DNA of 9,547 bases from Elusimicrobiota bacterium (GTDB taxonomy: Bacteria > Elusimicrobiota > Elusimicrobia > 2-02-FULL-39-32), in assembly GCA_016193115.1 (NCBI GenBank), contig JACPSV010000250.1, positions 1 to 9,547 of the forward strand, written 5' to 3'. Position 1 is the stretch's first letter; each line of letters starts with the position of its first letter. Below are positions 1-6,586 of this stretch, piece by piece. Under the pieces are notes generated by a model. The model was not told where the DNA came from. It did not search any database and worked only from the letters and a program-made list of their open reading frames with translations. Position numbers and translations under genes: made by a program.

Positions 1-30
1 CGCCAAAACGATGATGGCATTCTTAATCAC
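1..30 (-). CDS. ispD: Probable ispD start (2-C-methyl-D-erythritol 4-phosphate cytidylyltransferase), truncated by window edge
   Basis: A GTG at 30 overlaps the PIN/TRAM stop by 4 nt (GTGA) and opens a frame reading MIKNAIIVLA to the window edge. This resembles the start of the nucleotidyltransferase fold, where a hydrophobic strand leads into an A-A-G-x-G-x-R nucleotide-binding loop. ispD follows the yacL gene in Bacillus and related gene orders, which makes IspD (CTP-dependent step of the non-mevalonate isoprenoid pathway) the best guess. Only ten codons are visible and no Shine-Dalgarno is evident, so the call rests mostly on context. Another sugar nucleotidyltransferase would look the same at this length. 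Confidence 0.5.
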   Translation of the reverse strand, partial: MIKNAIIVLA

Positions 31-1037
31 TTCACAAAGGGTTCACTGCCGGGGGAATGGTCTTTAGTTTTTGTGAATATCATGCGCCCCGCGGAGGTCT
101 GTAGAATCGTGGAAACGACGACGTCCACTTTTTTGCCGACCAACCTGCGTCCTTCTTCCACGACGACCATCGTGCCATCGTCCAGATAACCGACGCCCTG
201 ATCTTTTTCTTTGCCATCTTTCACGACAAAGATGCTCATGGTTTCTCCCGGCAAAACGATCGCTTTCAGGGCATTGGCAAGATCGTTGACGTTTAAGACC
301 CTCACTCCCTGCACGGAAGCGATTTTGTTGAGGTTAAAATCCGTCGTCACGATGCGTCCCTTAATCTCTTTAGCGAGTTCCACCAATTTTGTGTCCACGT
401 CTTTCAGATCCGGAAAATCTTTTTCCAGGACGGTGACCGGATTTTCCTTAAGTTCCTGCAGATGGGAAAGCACATCCAAACCGCGGCGCCCTCTTTGCCT
501 TTTGGTAGCGTCCGCAGAGTCGGACAGAACGTGCATTTCGTTTAATACAAACCTGGGGACGATCAGACGGCCGGTCATGAACTTCGTCTCGCAGATGTCG
601 CTGATCCTGCCGTCAATCAGGACGGAAGTGTCCAAAATCATGATTTCTTGGCCTCGTTTTTTTGAGCTGGGAATAAATATGTTTCGATCTAGAAGTTCCA
701 CTTCTTCCTTTTTATGAATCGCAACCACCATGCCTAAGTAGGTCAGGAGCAGGTTGATCAAGAGAGAGTAGCGGTGAATCCGGTCATAGAGTGATGAGTC
801 CGTAACCAAGTAGACCGTATAATCCAACACTTTAGCGCTAAACAAACCCAGAATGGATCCTAACACGGCGGCAATCAGGTTGTCCAAGGGTATCCGATCA
901 ATAATAATCTCGGCCAAAATAACCAGGAGAGAGCAACTCACGCCCACAAGAATTCCTCTCGTTGAATGCGCAATCTGAAACCAACCTATCGTGGGACCAG
1001 CGATAACGACGAGTACGCGAATGAACCATCGAATCAT
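27..1037 (-). CDS. Membrane-anchored PIN/TRAM domain protein (YacL family)
   Basis: The family pairs a PIN nuclease-like domain with an RNA-binding-type TRAM domain on a membrane anchor; its substrate is not firmly known. Numbered from the ATG at 1037 (336 residues), four hydrophobic segments lie at about 4-22, 28-46, 51-71 and 90-108. The PIN domain (about 132-255) keeps its acidic residues: D136 and D142 in ILDTSVLIDGR, E167 in VLNEM, D215 in KDVDTK and D233 in TTDFNLNKIA. Metal-dependent nuclease activity is therefore plausible. The TRAM domain spans about 262-324, with GVGYLDDGTMVVVEEG at 281-296. A short polar tail follows. The start is fixed by the strong Shine-Dalgarno and the 4-nt overlap with radA. 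The stop overlaps the next GTG start (GTGA). Architecture and position next to radA and ispD match Bacillus subtilis yacL. Confidence 0.92.
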   Translation of the reverse strand: MIRWFIRVLVVIAGPTIGWFQIAHSTRGILVGVSCSLLVILAEIIIDRIPLDNLIAAVLGSILGLFSAKVLDYTVYLVTDSSLYDRIHRYSLLINLLLTYLGMVVAIHKKEEVELLDRNIFIPSSKKRGQEIMILDTSVLIDGRISDICETKFMTGRLIVPRFVLNEMHVLSDSADATKRQRGRRGLDVLSHLQELKENPVTVLEKDFPDLKDVDTKLVELAKEIKGRIVTTDFNLNKIASVQGVRVLNVNDLANALKAIVLPGETMSIFVVKDGKEKDQGVGYLDDGTMVVVEEGRRLVGKKVDVVVSTILQTSAGRMIFTKTKDHSPGSEPFVK

Positions 1038-2473
1038 ATCTGTGATGCCTCCTTTGAAGAGTCCGGAACGCTTACCGATTCGGCAAGGCCGGCGCTTGAA
1101 ATATTTTTTCTTAGCCAATAGACCGCATCCTGAACGGTTTCCACCGGCACAACCGTGATGGGGTTCGAAGATTCTTTCCCCTTAAATCCTTTCTTGGGCA
1201 CAATCGCCCAGGAAAGACCTAACCGTTGGGCTTCTTTGAGCCGTTCCCCAATGTGTGGCACGATACGCACCTCACCGCCCAACCCCACTTCTCCAATCAC
1301 CGCTCCGTCGGACTGGGCGGAGAAGTTGCCGAACGCGCTGGCAATCGCGCAACAGATACCCAGATCCACGGAAGTCTCTTTCAATTTAGCTCCGCCCGTC
1401 ACGTTCACGAATATGTCCTGGCTTTGCAAACTCAGACCAACCCTTTTCTCTAAAACGGCGATCATCAACAAGACCCGGTTGAAGTCTACGGCGGTAACCA
1501 TTCTCCTGGGCAACCCAAAATGGGTTCGGCTCACCAATGCCTGTACCTCCAAGAGGAGAGGACGCGTTCCTTCCATCGTGGTCACAATCACAGAACCCGC
1601 GCCGGGATGTCTCTGCTGCAAAAAAATCTGGGACGGATTCGGCACCTCAAACAATCCTGCCGATTTCATCTCAAAGAGAGCGATTTCCGAGGTAGGACCA
1701 AACCGGTTCTTGTGCGCCCTCAAGATGCGGTAGTTCTGTTGCGGTTCGCTCTCAAAATAGAGTACCGTGTCCACCATATGTTCCAGGAGTCTGGGTCCGG
1801 CGAGGTCGCCTTCTTTTGTGACATGACCCAACAGAAAAACCGTGATGCCTAAAGATTTGGCGCACCGCAAAAGTTCAGCCGTACATTCCCGAATTTGGCC
1901 AACGGAACCCGGGGCGGAAGCAAAATCTTGGAGATAGGTGGTCTGAATAGAATCAATCACCAGATATTCCGGAGAAATTGTTCGCAGATTTTCCAGGATG
2001 GTCTCCAAACTGGTTTCGGAAAGCAGATAGAATTGGGCAGATTGGACGCCCAGCCGTTCTGCCCGCGATTTGACCTGTTCTTGCGATTCCTCGCCAGAAA
2101 CGTACAAAACTTTTTTGCCTTTCCCTAAATGGGAAGCAATCTGCAAAACAAGGGTGGACTTCCCAATCCCGGGAGGTCCGCCGACCAGAATGAGACTGCC
2201 GGAAACGAGTCCTCCTCCGATCATGCGGTCCAATTCCGCCATTCCGGTTGAGACTCGTTCCAGATTCTGCGTGGAGACGTCCGATAGAAGACTGACCGTG
2301 GAAGTAAAGTCCGTCAAGTTTCTGCGCGAAAGCGGGGAAGGAACGGCCATTTTTTCTTCTTCCAAACTGTTCCACTGACCGCAGTCCGGACATTTGCCCA
2401 GCCATTTTGCGGTAGAATAGCCGCACTCCCGGCATCGAAAAATAGTTTTGCTTTTGGAAATTTTTATGGGCAT
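1034..2473 (-). CDS. radA: DNA repair and recombination ATPase RadA (Sms)
   Basis: RadA is a RecA-like motor that promotes branch migration and processing of recombination intermediates. The 479-residue product has normal family architecture. A zinc finger with C14, C17, C28 and C31 (CRECGYS...CPDCG) comes first. The RecA-like domain has Walker A GGPPGIGKST (98-107), Walker B LVIDS (171-175) and the diagnostic RadA motif KNRFG (255-259). A C-terminal Lon-protease-like domain (about 290-460) includes GGAKLKETSVDLGI (360-373). The last 20 or so residues are a polar tail. The ATG at 2473 was chosen because of the GAGGT 8 nt upstream. The stop overlaps the next start by 4 nt (ATGA). The downstream neighbours match the Bacillus radA region apart from a missing disA. 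Confidence 0.96.
   Translation of the reverse strand: MPIKISKSKTIFRCRECGYSTAKWLGKCPDCGQWNSLEEEKMAVPSPLSRRNLTDFTSTVSLLSDVSTQNLERVSTGMAELDRMIGGGLVSGSLILVGGPPGIGKSTLVLQIASHLGKGKKVLYVSGEESQEQVKSRAERLGVQSAQFYLLSETSLETILENLRTISPEYLVIDSIQTTYLQDFASAPGSVGQIRECTAELLRCAKSLGITVFLLGHVTKEGDLAGPRLLEHMVDTVLYFESEPQQNYRILRAHKNRFGPTSEIALFEMKSAGLFEVPNPSQIFLQQRHPGAGSVIVTTMEGTRPLLLEVQALVSRTHFGLPRRMVTAVDFNRVLLMIAVLEKRVGLSLQSQDIFVNVTGGAKLKETSVDLGICCAIASAFGNFSAQSDGAVIGEVGLGGEVRIVPHIGERLKEAQRLGLSWAIVPKKGFKGKESSNPITVVPVETVQDAVYWLRKNISSAGLAESVSVPDSSKEASQI
1048..1055 (-). promoter_or_regulatory. Strong ribosome-binding site deciding the PIN/TRAM gene start
   Basis: AAAGGAGG, a near-perfect Shine-Dalgarno, lies inside the 3' end of radA, 10 nt before the ATG at 1037 that overlaps the radA stop. 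It is the strongest such site in the window. It rules against the longer form starting at 1118, whose extra 27 residues would be encoded within radA. Confidence 0.8.
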
Positions 2474-2479
2474 CCCCAA

Positions 2480-3865
2480 TTACCTCGCAAAACTCACAAA
2501 TCCAAAGAGGTAGGCCAGATCCCGGTCCTCGAAAATGAGATGCGTGCTGAGATTGTACTGCCGCGCTTCCGTAAGATCTTCCACGGCGGCTCCCACCCGC
2601 ATCCAGCGGTTGACCTTGTATTTGGTTCCCAGATTGAGTTGCGGACTGGAAAATTTCCTTTCCTGTCCGGCGCGTCCTCGGGTCTCGTCCCTACCAAACT
2701 CGAAAGCCTGTGCGTTCAACTCCAGTTTGCCTGTCCCATCCACCGCCTCTTTAGCCGGCCAGATTTCTTTGAAAGGATAATACTTTAATCCGATCCCCGC
2801 CGAAGATCGGATAGCACCCGCCTCGAGAGTGACCGCGCCAAACTCTTTCCCCAAGACAGCCGTCACGGTGTTTTTCTTTTCGTAATCGCCCGCGTCTCTA
2901 AACTCGTCTTTCCTGTCTCCCGCGTTGTGTACCCCGAGATAATAGTACTTGTTTTCTCTGGGCTGCAGCCGGACACCCGCGTCTCCTCTCGCCGTGTTCG
3001 CGCCCGGCGCGGCCCGCAGCTCTAACTCCCAGAAAGTACGAAACTTCGTGAACCGCGCCAAAACGTCCTTTGCGGATTCTGCGGTTTGTTTCAAGTGGGT
3101 GACTGTCTTTTTAACCTCGTCCCCCATTTCTTTGTCCGAGATGAGTCTGCCCGCGGCTCCTTCTCCTTTCTGGACGCTGGCCACGATCGTATCCAACCGC
3201 TCCAAAATTGAGCGAAGCTTTTCCATCGTTTCCCGCACAGTTTCCTTGTTAGACGCGGTGACTTCTTTCAAATCGGAAGCCGCTCCTTTCAAATCTTCCG
3301 TAAACTGATGAAAGTTGGTCACGATCTCGCTCAATTCTTCTTTTTGCGATCCGATAGCTTCATTCAAAGCGTCCGTGATGGAACGCACGTTTCTAACTGT
3401 TTTGGCCAGATCTTCGCCAATCCCGGGTTTCCCGCCTTTACCTTCCACGAGGTCGGCCAACTTTTCCACGAGATCGTTGATCGAGCGGGGCGAATCGCCG
3501 CGGATGGTATCGCCATCTTTCAGGCGCGGACTTTCCGGAGCGCCCGGAATCATGTCAATAAACTGCGTGCCTATAAACCCAATCAACCGGACACGCACGC
3601 GCGCGTCCGCGTACACGGGCACGTCCCCGTTCATTTCTGCGGTGATCTTGGCCTGACCCTGGTACAGTTCCACTTTCTTCACGCGTCCCACTTCCACTCC
3701 GGAGATCTTGATCAAACTTTTCATCCGGATACCCTGCACGTCTTTGAATACAAGATAGAGACGGTACGTGTCCTGAAAATGAACGTCCGTCACTTTCACA
3801 ATACCCAGACCCGCAATCAGAAGACCGGCCAACACAAAAAGTCCCACCTTGGTTTCTTGGTTCAT
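2480..3865 (-). CDS. mlaD: MlaD-family MCE protein with beta-rich C-terminal domain
   Basis: This is the substrate-binding and periplasmic channel component of the transporter. The 461-residue protein is far longer than Escherichia coli MlaD (about 180 residues). A single N-terminal membrane anchor spans about residues 7-24 (VGLFVLAGLLIAGLGIVK). One MCE domain occupies about 35-113, including GVEVGRVKKVEL (56-67) and FIGTQFIDMIPG (97-108). A long heptad-like helical region runs from about 128 to 275 and contains KGEGAAGRLISD (233-244), a segment common in long MCE proteins. From about 276 to 461 the sequence changes to alternating amphipathic strands rich in Tyr, Phe, Gly and charged residues (LRLQPRENKYYYLG-like, about 299-311), like an outer-membrane beta-barrel or beta-sheet domain. 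An AGGA 6 nt before the ATG overlaps the mlaF stop. The MCE assignment is firm; the role of the C-terminal domain is inferred. Confidence 0.92.
   Translation of the reverse strand: MNQETKVGLFVLAGLLIAGLGIVKVTDVHFQDTYRLYLVFKDVQGIRMKSLIKISGVEVGRVKKVELYQGQAKITAEMNGDVPVYADARVRVRLIGFIGTQFIDMIPGAPESPRLKDGDTIRGDSPRSINDLVEKLADLVEGKGGKPGIGEDLAKTVRNVRSITDALNEAIGSQKEELSEIVTNFHQFTEDLKGAASDLKEVTASNKETVRETMEKLRSILERLDTIVASVQKGEGAAGRLISDKEMGDEVKKTVTHLKQTAESAKDVLARFTKFRTFWELELRAAPGANTARGDAGVRLQPRENKYYYLGVHNAGDRKDEFRDAGDYEKKNTVTAVLGKEFGAVTLEAGAIRSSAGIGLKYYPFKEIWPAKEAVDGTGKLELNAQAFEFGRDETRGRAGQERKFSSPQLNLGTKYKVNRWMRVGAAVEDLTEARQYNLSTHLIFEDRDLAYLFGFVSFAR
2482..2486 (-). promoter_or_regulatory. Ribosome-binding site deciding the radA start
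   Basis: GAGGT on the minus strand lies 8 nt before the ATG at 2473 and only 2 nt before an in-frame TTG at 2479, and it overlaps the last bases of the MCE gene. The spacing favours the ATG and not the longer TTG form. Confidence 0.7.
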
Positions 3866-3873
3866 GATTGTTC

Positions 3874-4632
3874 CTACTTCAGTTGGGGAACCGTAATTGG
3901 GCCGCGGCTCCAGCCCGATATAAATTGGCGGACGACCGGATCCGCGGAATTCTGGATTTGTTTGGGCGTGCCAATTTCAAGAATTTTTCCTTCATAGAGC
4001 ATCGCGATCCTGTCTGAGATTTTGTAGGCGGACTTCATGTCGTGGGTCACCGCGATCGCCGTGGTTTTAATCTCCTTCTTCAATTTCAATATCAGGTCGC
4101 TGATCACGTCCGACATGACGGGATCCAAACCCGTGGTCGGCTCATCGTACAACAAAATTTGGGGATGGAACGCGATCGCGCGCGCGATACCCACCCTCTT
4201 TTTCATTCCGCCCGAAAGCTGCGCGGGCTTGAGGCGCTCGATCTCTCCCAACCCAACCAAGGACAGGGTCTCATGGACCGTCGTCTGCACCCTACTTTCA
4301 TCTTCGCACTTCAAAAGATTGCAAAGCCCAAAAGCGACGTTGTCCGCCACCGTCAGAGAATCGAACAAGGCCGACTCCTGAAAAACATATCCTATCATTT
4401 TTTGCACTTCTTGTAACTCGTCCACGTCCAGATGAGTGATCTCTTTTCCGTCGATCCGGATGCTGCCGCGGTCGGGTTTAACCAATCCTACAATCTGTTT
4501 CAAGAGCAGGGATTTGCCCACGCCGGACCCGCCTATGACCGTAAGAATCTCGCCTCGTTTCACCTCAAAAGAGATCCCGCGATGCACCGGCTTGTCTCGA
4601 AAACCCTTGTGCAGATCCGTAACCTGAATCAT
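3874..4632 (-). CDS. mlaF: MlaF-family ABC transporter ATPase
   Basis: This is the cytoplasmic ATPase that powers the MlaE permease. The 252-residue nucleotide-binding domain is complete: Walker A GGSGVGKS (34-41), Q-loop glutamine in YVFQES (Q85), signature LSGGMKKR (139-146), Walker B ILLYDE with catalytic E164, D-loop TTGLDP (166-171) and switch histidine H197 in VTHDM. The ending VRQFISGWSRGPI (234-246) matches the C-terminal tail seen in MlaF-type subunits rather than a generic importer. The ATG follows the permease stop by 2 nt, and the stop is 8 nt before the MCE gene, so the three transporter genes are tightly coupled. Nothing suggests inactivation. Confidence 0.94.
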   Translation of the reverse strand: MIQVTDLHKGFRDKPVHRGISFEVKRGEILTVIGGSGVGKSLLLKQIVGLVKPDRGSIRIDGKEITHLDVDELQEVQKMIGYVFQESALFDSLTVADNVAFGLCNLLKCEDESRVQTTVHETLSLVGLGEIERLKPAQLSGGMKKRVGIARAIAFHPQILLYDEPTTGLDPVMSDVISDLILKLKKEIKTTAIAVTHDMKSAYKISDRIAMLYEGKILEIGTPKQIQNSADPVVRQFISGWSRGPITVPQLK

Positions 4633-4634
4633 GT

Positions 4635-5426
4635 TTACCCAATCCCAAAGGCGACCAGAATCGCGGTCAAAAAGTAGTCGCCCACCAATATCAAGACCAT
4701 GGAGGCGACCACCGCAGAGGTCGTCGCCCGACCCACGCCTTCCGCGCCGCCATGGGTTTCCAGACCATGGTAACAGGAGATTGTAATGACGATCAGAGCG
4801 AACACGGCGGACTTGATCATCCCGTGCAGCACCTCCACAAATCTTAGAACGTAGATCTCATCAAAATAAACCACGGAAGAGATGCCAAACCGAAAATGCG
4901 CGACCGCGTAACCGCCCATGATTCCCAAAAAATCAGAATACACGGTCAAAACGGGAAGCATCAGGAGAGCCGCAAGAATTCGCGGAACCACAAGGTATCG
5001 CACGGGGTTGGTTCCCAACGTGTAGAGCGCGTCAATTTGTTCCGTCACTTTCATCGTGCCTAACTCTGCGGCGACGGCCGCTCCAACCCTTCCGGAAAAA
5101 ACGATCGCGGTGAGCACGGGACCTAACTCTTTCACGATCGTAAACCCTACCAACCTGCCCACGTAGAGAGGATCATTGAAAACTTTGATAAACGAGTAGC
5201 CCGTCTGCAGGGCCAGAACCATGCCCGTAAAAAGCAGGGTGAGCGAGGTAACCGGCAACGTGCGCGCGCCCATCTCCACCATCTGCTGAAAAGTATTTTT
5301 CCGGTTCAGGGGCGCCTTAAAAAACCAGTAAACCGTTCTGCGCATCAGGATGGCGATCCCTCCGCACACTTCCGCCCACCCCAGAATTTTCCCTCCAAAA
5401 CAAGAAAATGCGCCTATTTTCTCCAT
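4635..5426 (-). CDS. mlaE: MlaE-family ABC transporter permease (lipid transport)
   Basis: This is the inner-membrane permease of an MCE-type lipid transporter, which moves phospholipid-like substrates between the inner membrane and the periplasm with MlaF and MlaD. The 263-residue product has typical MlaE length. Near the N-terminus is an amphipathic segment (RRTVYWFFKAP, 29-39). The conserved permease core contains LTLLFTGMVLALQTGY (62-77), IVKELGPVLTAIVFSGRVGA (97-116) and the signature AELGTMKVTEQIDAL (120-134). Hydrophobic helices follow at about 146-178, 203-218 and 238-260. The ATG at 5426 is 5 nt after the alr stop and lacks a strong Shine-Dalgarno. The frame stays open upstream to 5864, but that part lies within alr and looks non-coding (Arg/Cys/His-rich). 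No MlaB (STAS) partner is adjacent. Confidence 0.93.
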   Translation of the reverse strand: MEKIGAFSCFGGKILGWAEVCGGIAILMRRTVYWFFKAPLNRKNTFQQMVEMGARTLPVTSLTLLFTGMVLALQTGYSFIKVFNDPLYVGRLVGFTIVKELGPVLTAIVFSGRVGAAVAAELGTMKVTEQIDALYTLGTNPVRYLVVPRILAALLMLPVLTVYSDFLGIMGGYAVAHFRFGISSVVYFDEIYVLRFVEVLHGMIKSAVFALIVITISCYHGLETHGGAEGVGRATTSAVVASMVLILVGDYFLTAILVAFGIG

Positions 5427-5431
5427 TTCAC

Positions 5432-6586
5432 TTATCGTACATGAATTCTCGGAACCCGCGCGGCGATACCGCAAAAGATTTCGTAGGGACTGGTTTGGCA
5501 CCATGCGGCTACTTCTTGCGCGGAGATATTTTCTTCTCCTTGTTTTCCAATGAGGACGACTTCGTCTCCCACATTCACTTCCTGCAGTCCGGTCACATCC
5601 AACATCGTCATGTCCATGGTGACGCGTCCTATCACAGGCACACGTTTTCCGCGAACGAGAACCTGCCCTTTGTTGGAGAGAGAGCGCCGATACCCGTCCG
5701 CATAACCGAACGCGGCCGTTGCAATCGTAGACCGACGGCGGGTACGGAACGTGCCGGCGTAACTGATCGGCGTGTTTGCGGGCACCGATTTGAGAAAGAC
5801 GATGCGGCTTTTCCAAGCCAAAACTTCCTGCAAACGGATCCTCTTCTCCCGGCTCACGGGACAATATCCGTAAAGGGAGATGCCCGGCCTCACCAGAGAA
5901 AAGCGGCTTTCCGGATACTTCATCAAGGCGGCTGAATTGGCACAGTGAACGTAAGGAACTTGAACGCCGTTCCGAACAATTTCTTTAACTAAATCCGTAA
6001 AAGTCTGGATTTGGAATTTGGTGAATTTTGGGTCTTCCGCGGATCCGGAAAAATGGGTGTACACCCCTTCTAAATGGATGTTCCGGTATTCCCGGATTTT
6101 CCGGATCAGATCCAGCCCGTGCGCGACGTTCACGCCGATTCGGTTCATTCCCGTATCGATTTTGGCGTGGGCGTACGCTTTCTTCCCCACCTTGGAAGCA
6201 AATTGATGGCAGATTCGGGCAGACTCGAGACTGGCGACCGTGAGACGGACACCGTTCCGGATCGCTTGTTCCAGATTTGAAAAGGGAAAAATGTTACCTA
6301 AAATGAGAGGGGGAGTTTTTATCCCGGAACGGCGCAATTCCAGAGATTCTTCCAGAGAAGTGACTCCCAGAAAGCGCGCTCCCGCATGGGAGAGAGTTTG
6401 ACTGACAGGGACCAGCCCGTGCCCATAAGCGTTCGCTTTGACCACCGCAAGCACAGAAACCTTTTCGGATAGAAGAGAAGAGATCTGCCGGAAATTTTCT
6501 AGGAGATGGCCGTGATGAATCTCGACCCAGGTAGGGCGGTAGAAAGGCGCCGAATGTTTACTCTGGTTCCGCTTCAAAGTTCTCAA
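5432..6586 (-). CDS. alr: Alanine racemase (PLP-dependent), probable TTG start
   Basis: This cytosolic enzyme interconverts L- and D-alanine and supplies D-Ala for peptidoglycan. Numbered from the TTG at 6586 (384 residues), the fold-type III barrel starts at RPTWVEIHHGHLLENF (17-32). The PLP lysine is K50 in VVKANAYGHG. The KIDTGMNRIG motif (142-151) carries K142 and the PLP-contacting R149. The second catalytic residue is Y276 in SYAGTF, and VTMDMTM (322-328) lies in the C-terminal beta domain. Length and motifs fit an active racemase. The start is uncertain. No ATG or GTG occurs in frame between the preceding in-frame stop and the first conserved block. The only canonical starts are TTG at 6586 and TTG at 6577, both inside the end of dnaB and both with poor Shine-Dalgarno sequences, so coupling to dnaB is likely. 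The stop is 5 nt before the permease gene. Confidence 0.94.
   Translation of the reverse strand: MRTLKRNQSKHSAPFYRPTWVEIHHGHLLENFRQISSLLSEKVSVLAVVKANAYGHGLVPVSQTLSHAGARFLGVTSLEESLELRRSGIKTPPLILGNIFPFSNLEQAIRNGVRLTVASLESARICHQFASKVGKKAYAHAKIDTGMNRIGVNVAHGLDLIRKIREYRNIHLEGVYTHFSGSAEDPKFTKFQIQTFTDLVKEIVRNGVQVPYVHCANSAALMKYPESRFSLVRPGISLYGYCPVSREKRIRLQEVLAWKSRIVFLKSVPANTPISYAGTFRTRRRSTIATAAFGYADGYRRSLSNKGQVLVRGKRVPVIGRVTMDMTMLDVTGLQEVNVGDEVVLIGKQGEENISAQEVAAWCQTSPYEIFCGIAARVPRIHVR

Noticed and set aside
1038..1118. Upstream extension of the PIN/TRAM frame into radA
   Set aside because: The AAAGGAGG site and the ATGA overlap place the start at 1037. The extension is basic sequence encoded within radA.
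1953..2435. 160-codon minus-strand frame overlapping radA
   Set aside because: It is an out-of-frame shadow of radA with no domain features and no ribosome-binding site.
3588..3620. Alternating purine-pyrimidine GC-rich tract (Z-DNA-like or a repeat)
   Set aside because: It is explained by Ala/Arg/Val codons in the MCE domain and has no repeat unit that recurs elsewhere.
3308..3997. 229-codon plus-strand open frame opposite the MCE and ATPase genes
   Set aside because: It is antisense to two well-supported genes, has no recognisable domain, and is rich in His/Phe/Arg as expected from a reverse-frame reading.
4160..4192. GCGC-rich run within the ATPase gene
   Set aside because: It encodes the conserved ARAIA region after the ABC signature. 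The codon composition explains it.
5427..5864. Upstream extension of the mlaE reading frame into alr
   Set aside because: The extra 146 residues are Arg/Cys/His-rich, lie wholly inside alr, and precede a start that already gives normal MlaE length.
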